NCBI GenBank assembly: GCA_013400155.1
Contig: VXBM01000024.1
Coordinates: 1 to 64,000 of the forward strand
Length of the DNA stretch: 64,000 bases
DNA from: Helopsaltes ochotensis
Taxonomy: Eukaryota > Chordata > Aves > Passeriformes > Locustellidae
Reading direction: 5' to 3'
Shown: piece by piece, positions 61,801 through 64,000 of the stretch
How the letters are laid out: each line of letters begins with the position of its first letter
Numbering within the stretch: position 1 is the stretch's first letter
Program-made: the position numbers and the translations under genes
The notes under the pieces: model-generated
Seen by the model: only the letters and a program-made list of their open reading frames with translations
Databases searched by the model: none
What the model was told of the DNA's origin: nothing

Positions 61801-62138
61801 TGCATTCCTGAGACATAAAATCTGATGGCATCACCAAGATGACATTCAGAGCACTGCTGAGAGTTTAGGGTGTACTCTGCATAGATTTATTTTTGTGGTA
61901 AATATTTTTTTGCATAATGCATGCATTTACCACAGCCTCATCATAAAGCAAGAGCCCTTACAGCTGAGATGTGAATGGACAATTGGAGGGATTGAAGAGG
62001 CTGGGGAATTGATAATTCAAACCTGGAGATTTTGAATCCAGAGCAATGATTTAACTCTAGTAGTAATTAACAAAAGCTGTTACCATTTGACAGCTGTTTG
62101 GAAAATTATGTTAAATTAACTCATTTTTTAGTGGTGAG
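58832..62138. other. Gene-free DNA, nothing recognised
   Basis: A T-rich run lies at 59258-59270. GC-richer stretches at 59690-59960 and 60880-61440 have short open frames without domains. No transposon termini were identified. Confidence 0.5.
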
Positions 62139-62159
62139 GTTTTTTTTTTTTTTTTTTTT
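62139..62159 (+). repeat. T-run homopolymer (about 20)
   Basis: About twenty consecutive T between GTGAGG and AAGCATC. Confidence 0.9.
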
Positions 62160-64000
62160 AAGCATCTATTGTCACTCTCACTTGAAATCTCAGTGTGGCA
62201 GCAATGAACTGACAGTACAGTTTTCAGGAGCTGCGCTACCAGTAGTGCTTTATGACACAGCAAAAGAAAATTTTGGAAAATTTGCACTGATTCTATTTTA
62301 TTTACACAATCACTTGCTTTGTTAATACAAAATGCTTGTATGCTTTACATTTGATTAATGATGAACCTGCCATCCTGTGATGAAACTTAGACATTTTCAG
62401 TCTACATGTTGATAGCAACTTTGCCTTTTCCCTCTCAGTTGCTAGTCAAATCAATATAATTTAAACTTCTCAGATGTCACAGGTAGGGCAAGTATTTTGG
62501 TATGGGCATTTTTGCTGTGTACAGCCATGAAAGAAATGTTCACTGGGTGTAAATGAGATCAAAATAGCTAGGAAGCTTGGACAGTGAACTTTTGGCATTT
62601 ATATGCCTAGAGTCTTAAATACAGTACCTCAGTAATGTCGTTTTTATGGAGGTTAGGCAACATACAGGATACCCTTTTTCTCAAAAAAAATACTGTTTGA
62701 AAGAAAACTAGTTCCTTGTAATGTGAATGTTACTGAAAAGGCAATTCCTTCTACAACTGCTTCAAAATGAAAATACGTCTGCTTATTTACTGATTATTTT
62801 TAACCTTTTGACAGCCTAGAAAAATAAGGCATGAACTGGGTACCAGATGAAGCATTTTGAATCAAATAAGGAAGAATGCATGAGTGAAATTCCAGTAACA
62901 ACTGTTAAATAACTTCTTGGCTATACTGGGTAATGGGGAGAACAAAATTGCATACTGCAGCTAAATAGAGGTTATATTACTTGAGTAATATAAAAAAACT
63001 CAATACCAAAAAACACTCCAAACTTTAATTTTATATCCATCTGGTAAGTTTTCATAATCAGTCCCTAATTATCTACTTGTTAATGCATTTGTGGTTACTC
63101 TGACACCTTAGGAATTTTTCTGTGCATAGATTTCTTGCCCAAGGCTATGGAAAATTATACATGCTGCTATACATGCTTGGATACAGTTGGTTTCTGCTTT
63201 GGAGTGATTTTCTTTTTCCATTACAGTACTAAACATATCTGCACAAATAGCTGCACTGAATCTTACTTTTTCAGTATGATTCTGGAGTTTGAAAAGCAGT
63301 TTAAACCAGAATGGTCCTAGCAGAATTGCACCTTTAGAAAGTGAAACAAAAGAAAAAAAAAACCAAAAAGGAGGATGCAAAGTATTGTAGTTCTGCAGCA
63401 AGTTATCATAAGATAACATATGGAAGGAGAGGTACAGCTCAAAAAATAAAATGCTTGTGGTGCTGGAGCTTTTGGCTTGTTTTGAGAGCATTTAGTATTT
63501 TCTTCTGGAACAAGGGACAAATCTTTCCTCCTGATTTTGAAAGACATATGACATGGTGTTTCACTAGCTGGAAGGTTTGCCCTTTCCTTAGATCTATCTG
63601 ATGCAATATGGCAGGAATTTCAGTCAGCACGTTGCTGATTGGTTTCCTCAAATTAACTTCTTAACTTCTTTTCCAGAATATAAGGAGGTATAAGTAGTTT
63701 TTGTAGCCACATAGGATAAGACTTTCCCAAAAACACTTGTTACAACCTGTAGTGGTATAGTTCCAAGTCAACAAGACTGCTGACGCCAAGGCCTCTCACA
63801 GACTTCCCATTTAATGGATATAGTTGCAGGAGATACATTCTAGAGAAGATTTTATTTTCTTCTTTCATTCCCCAAATACTGAAATAACAGTAGTGGACGT
63901 TAATAACTGTGAATCCTAAAACCCAAGAACACTACAATATGTGAAGTGTACTGGCATAGTAAAATATTTTTCTGCCCACCAGAAGGGGCAGTTGAGAACT
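62160..64000. other. Gene-free AT-rich DNA to window end
   Basis: An A run lies at about 63352-63362. Frames (up to 127 codons at 63108-63491, minus strand) are AT-driven and show no domain. Nothing else was recognised. Confidence 0.5.

Noticed and set aside
1..64000. CRISPR arrays, bacterial operons, phage or toxin systems
   Set aside because: No regularly spaced repeats other than microsatellites, no ribosome-binding-site-led gene strings, and the repeat content is vertebrate.

Overview
This window looks like non-coding vertebrate DNA, most likely avian and probably from a songbird. The evidence is the repeats. There is an old CR1/L3-type LINE, several LTRs of endogenous retroviruses with intact-looking target duplications, long GATA microsatellites, and a roughly 1.1 kb LTR that I recall as a passerine family. 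I see no Alu, B1 or MIR-like SINEs. Between the repeats the DNA is mostly AT-rich and single-copy in appearance. I found no convincing protein-coding exon, tRNA, rRNA, recognisable microRNA or CRISPR. Every open frame read through is short, lacks a recognisable domain, or is explained by a repeat. The nearest genes cannot be named from this sequence.

Layout. Positions 1-962 are the 3' part of an ERV LTR, with TATA box, polypyrimidine tract and AATAAA, running in from the left edge. Two small related solo LTRs follow, at 2311-2654 (target duplication GCATAGA) and 6236-6526 (duplication AGTGAC). A solo LTR on the minus strand at 11420-12054 is bounded by TTGGGA. From 12 to 20.6 kb I see mainly unremarkable DNA with one CpG-rich patch near 17.0 kb. 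At 20.66-22.2 kb there is a compound block: a GATA array, an LTR carrying a 40-bp tandem duplication, and a second GATA array. A 15-N gap lies at 24,024. The clearest ancient element is a broken CR1/L3-like LINE at about 27.70-28.87 kb, followed by 25 kb of gene-free DNA with several patches that look like candidate conserved regulatory elements. A second, weaker CR1 3' fragment lies at 54.18-54.33 kb. The rest holds homopolymer and A/C-rich runs.

No operon, pathway or gene set is present, so there is no gene cooperation to describe. I found no sign of a new gene-encoded biological system. What stands out is the precisely bounded solo LTRs, the LTR lying between two GATA arrays, and CpG-retaining patches in a gene-free interval that could be distal enhancers. 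The patches are inferred from composition and motifs only and need an alignment to test.
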